Below the pieces are notes generated by a model. The model searched no databases. It saw only the letters and a program-made list of their open reading frames with translations, and was not told the origin of the DNA. Shown here in pieces: positions 63,996-64,000 of a stretch of DNA of 64,000 nucleotides. This DNA comes from Hyphomicrobiales bacterium (lineage in GTDB: Bacteria > Pseudomonadota > Alphaproteobacteria > Rhizobiales > Rhizobiaceae). The DNA lies in assembly GCA_021775455.1 (NCBI GenBank), contig JAJFHU010000023.1, forward strand, positions 114,600-178,599. Direction: 5' to 3'. The position numbers were made by a program, and so were the translations under genes. The stretch's first letter is position 1. The number at the start of each line of letters is the position of its first letter.

Positions 63996-64000
63996 TGAGA

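Larger units (their letters stand above)
63541..64000. other. Gene-free end region made of palindromic repeats
   Basis: About 460 nt with no supported coding sequence. It contains four separate hairpin units (63531-63596, 63666-63699, 63776-63799, 63913-63995). Minus-strand frames such as 63552-63818 are open but lack a start, ribosome site and homologue. The composition is typical of intergenic mosaic elements of Alphaproteobacteria. Confidence 0.6.

Overview
The window reads as chromosomal core of an alphaproteobacterium, most likely a member of Hyphomicrobiales (Rhizobiales) with a moderate G+C content (about half, by eye). This rests on an Irr-type iron regulator beside fabA-fabB-fabI, a second Fur/Mur-type regulator between rimI and plsC, the run trpS-uspA-nfu-tsaB-rimI-fur-plsC-miaB-phoH-ybeY-corC-lnt-xre-metK-trmB, the rimP-nusA-ylxR-infB-rbfA-truB-rpsO-pnp block, and palindromic intergenic repeats of a type common in Alphaproteobacteria. 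Gene density is high, no rRNA, tRNA, CRISPR array or complete insertion sequence was seen, and most genes are housekeeping.

Layout. 1-3.1 kb: the tail of a probable response regulator, then a minus-strand operon (2-hydroxyacid dehydrogenase, TM2 protein, PfkB kinase) and an SH3 envelope protein. 3.1-7 kb: irr, a small exported protein and the unsaturated fatty acid genes fabA-fabB-fabI. 7-13.3 kb: glnD-murJ (4-nt overlap), a zinc-ribbon methyltransferase and trpS. 13.3-19.1 kb: uspA, nfu, tsaB-rimI, fur/mur, plsC, an exported unknown and miaB. 19.2-20 kb: an ArsR/AHSA1 pair with a clear double operator. 20-28.3 kb: phoH-ybeY-corC-lnt, an XRE regulator, metK, trmB and an agmatinase-like gene. 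28.4-38.4 kb: the rimP-nusA-infB-rpsO-pnp translation and RNA-decay block, with a promoter plus intrinsic terminator in front of rimP and good terminators after rpsO and pnp. 38.4-44.4 kb: an RsmC-type methyltransferase, hrcA and grpE on the minus strand, and rph-glyoxalase-rdgB-hemW with coupled starts. 44.4-50 kb: an LpoA-like lipoprotein, a DAO-family oxidase, rsmI-yraN-gshB and an exported unknown. 50-58.2 kb: gyrB, a GGDEF-EAL protein, an exported cupin divergent from a LysR gene, an MFS transporter and an extensin-like protein. 58.2-64 kb: a MITE-like element abutting lepA, lepA, a GtrII-like glucosyltransferase, a methyltransferase divergent from a LysR gene, and a terminal stretch of dense palindromes.

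The most interesting non-coding signals are (a) a 265-bp transposase-less element with 31-bp inverted ends flanked by TA, ending 13 nt before lepA; (b) a promoter-leader-terminator unit ahead of rimP that looks like transcription attenuation; (c) a metK leader that can fold into nested hairpins and in which a CUCC segment can pair with the metK Shine-Dalgarno; (d) a tightly built ArsR operator/promoter; and (e) a cluster of large palindromes at the right edge that begins inside the last codons of a LysR gene. No obviously new multi-gene defence or metabolic system was found.
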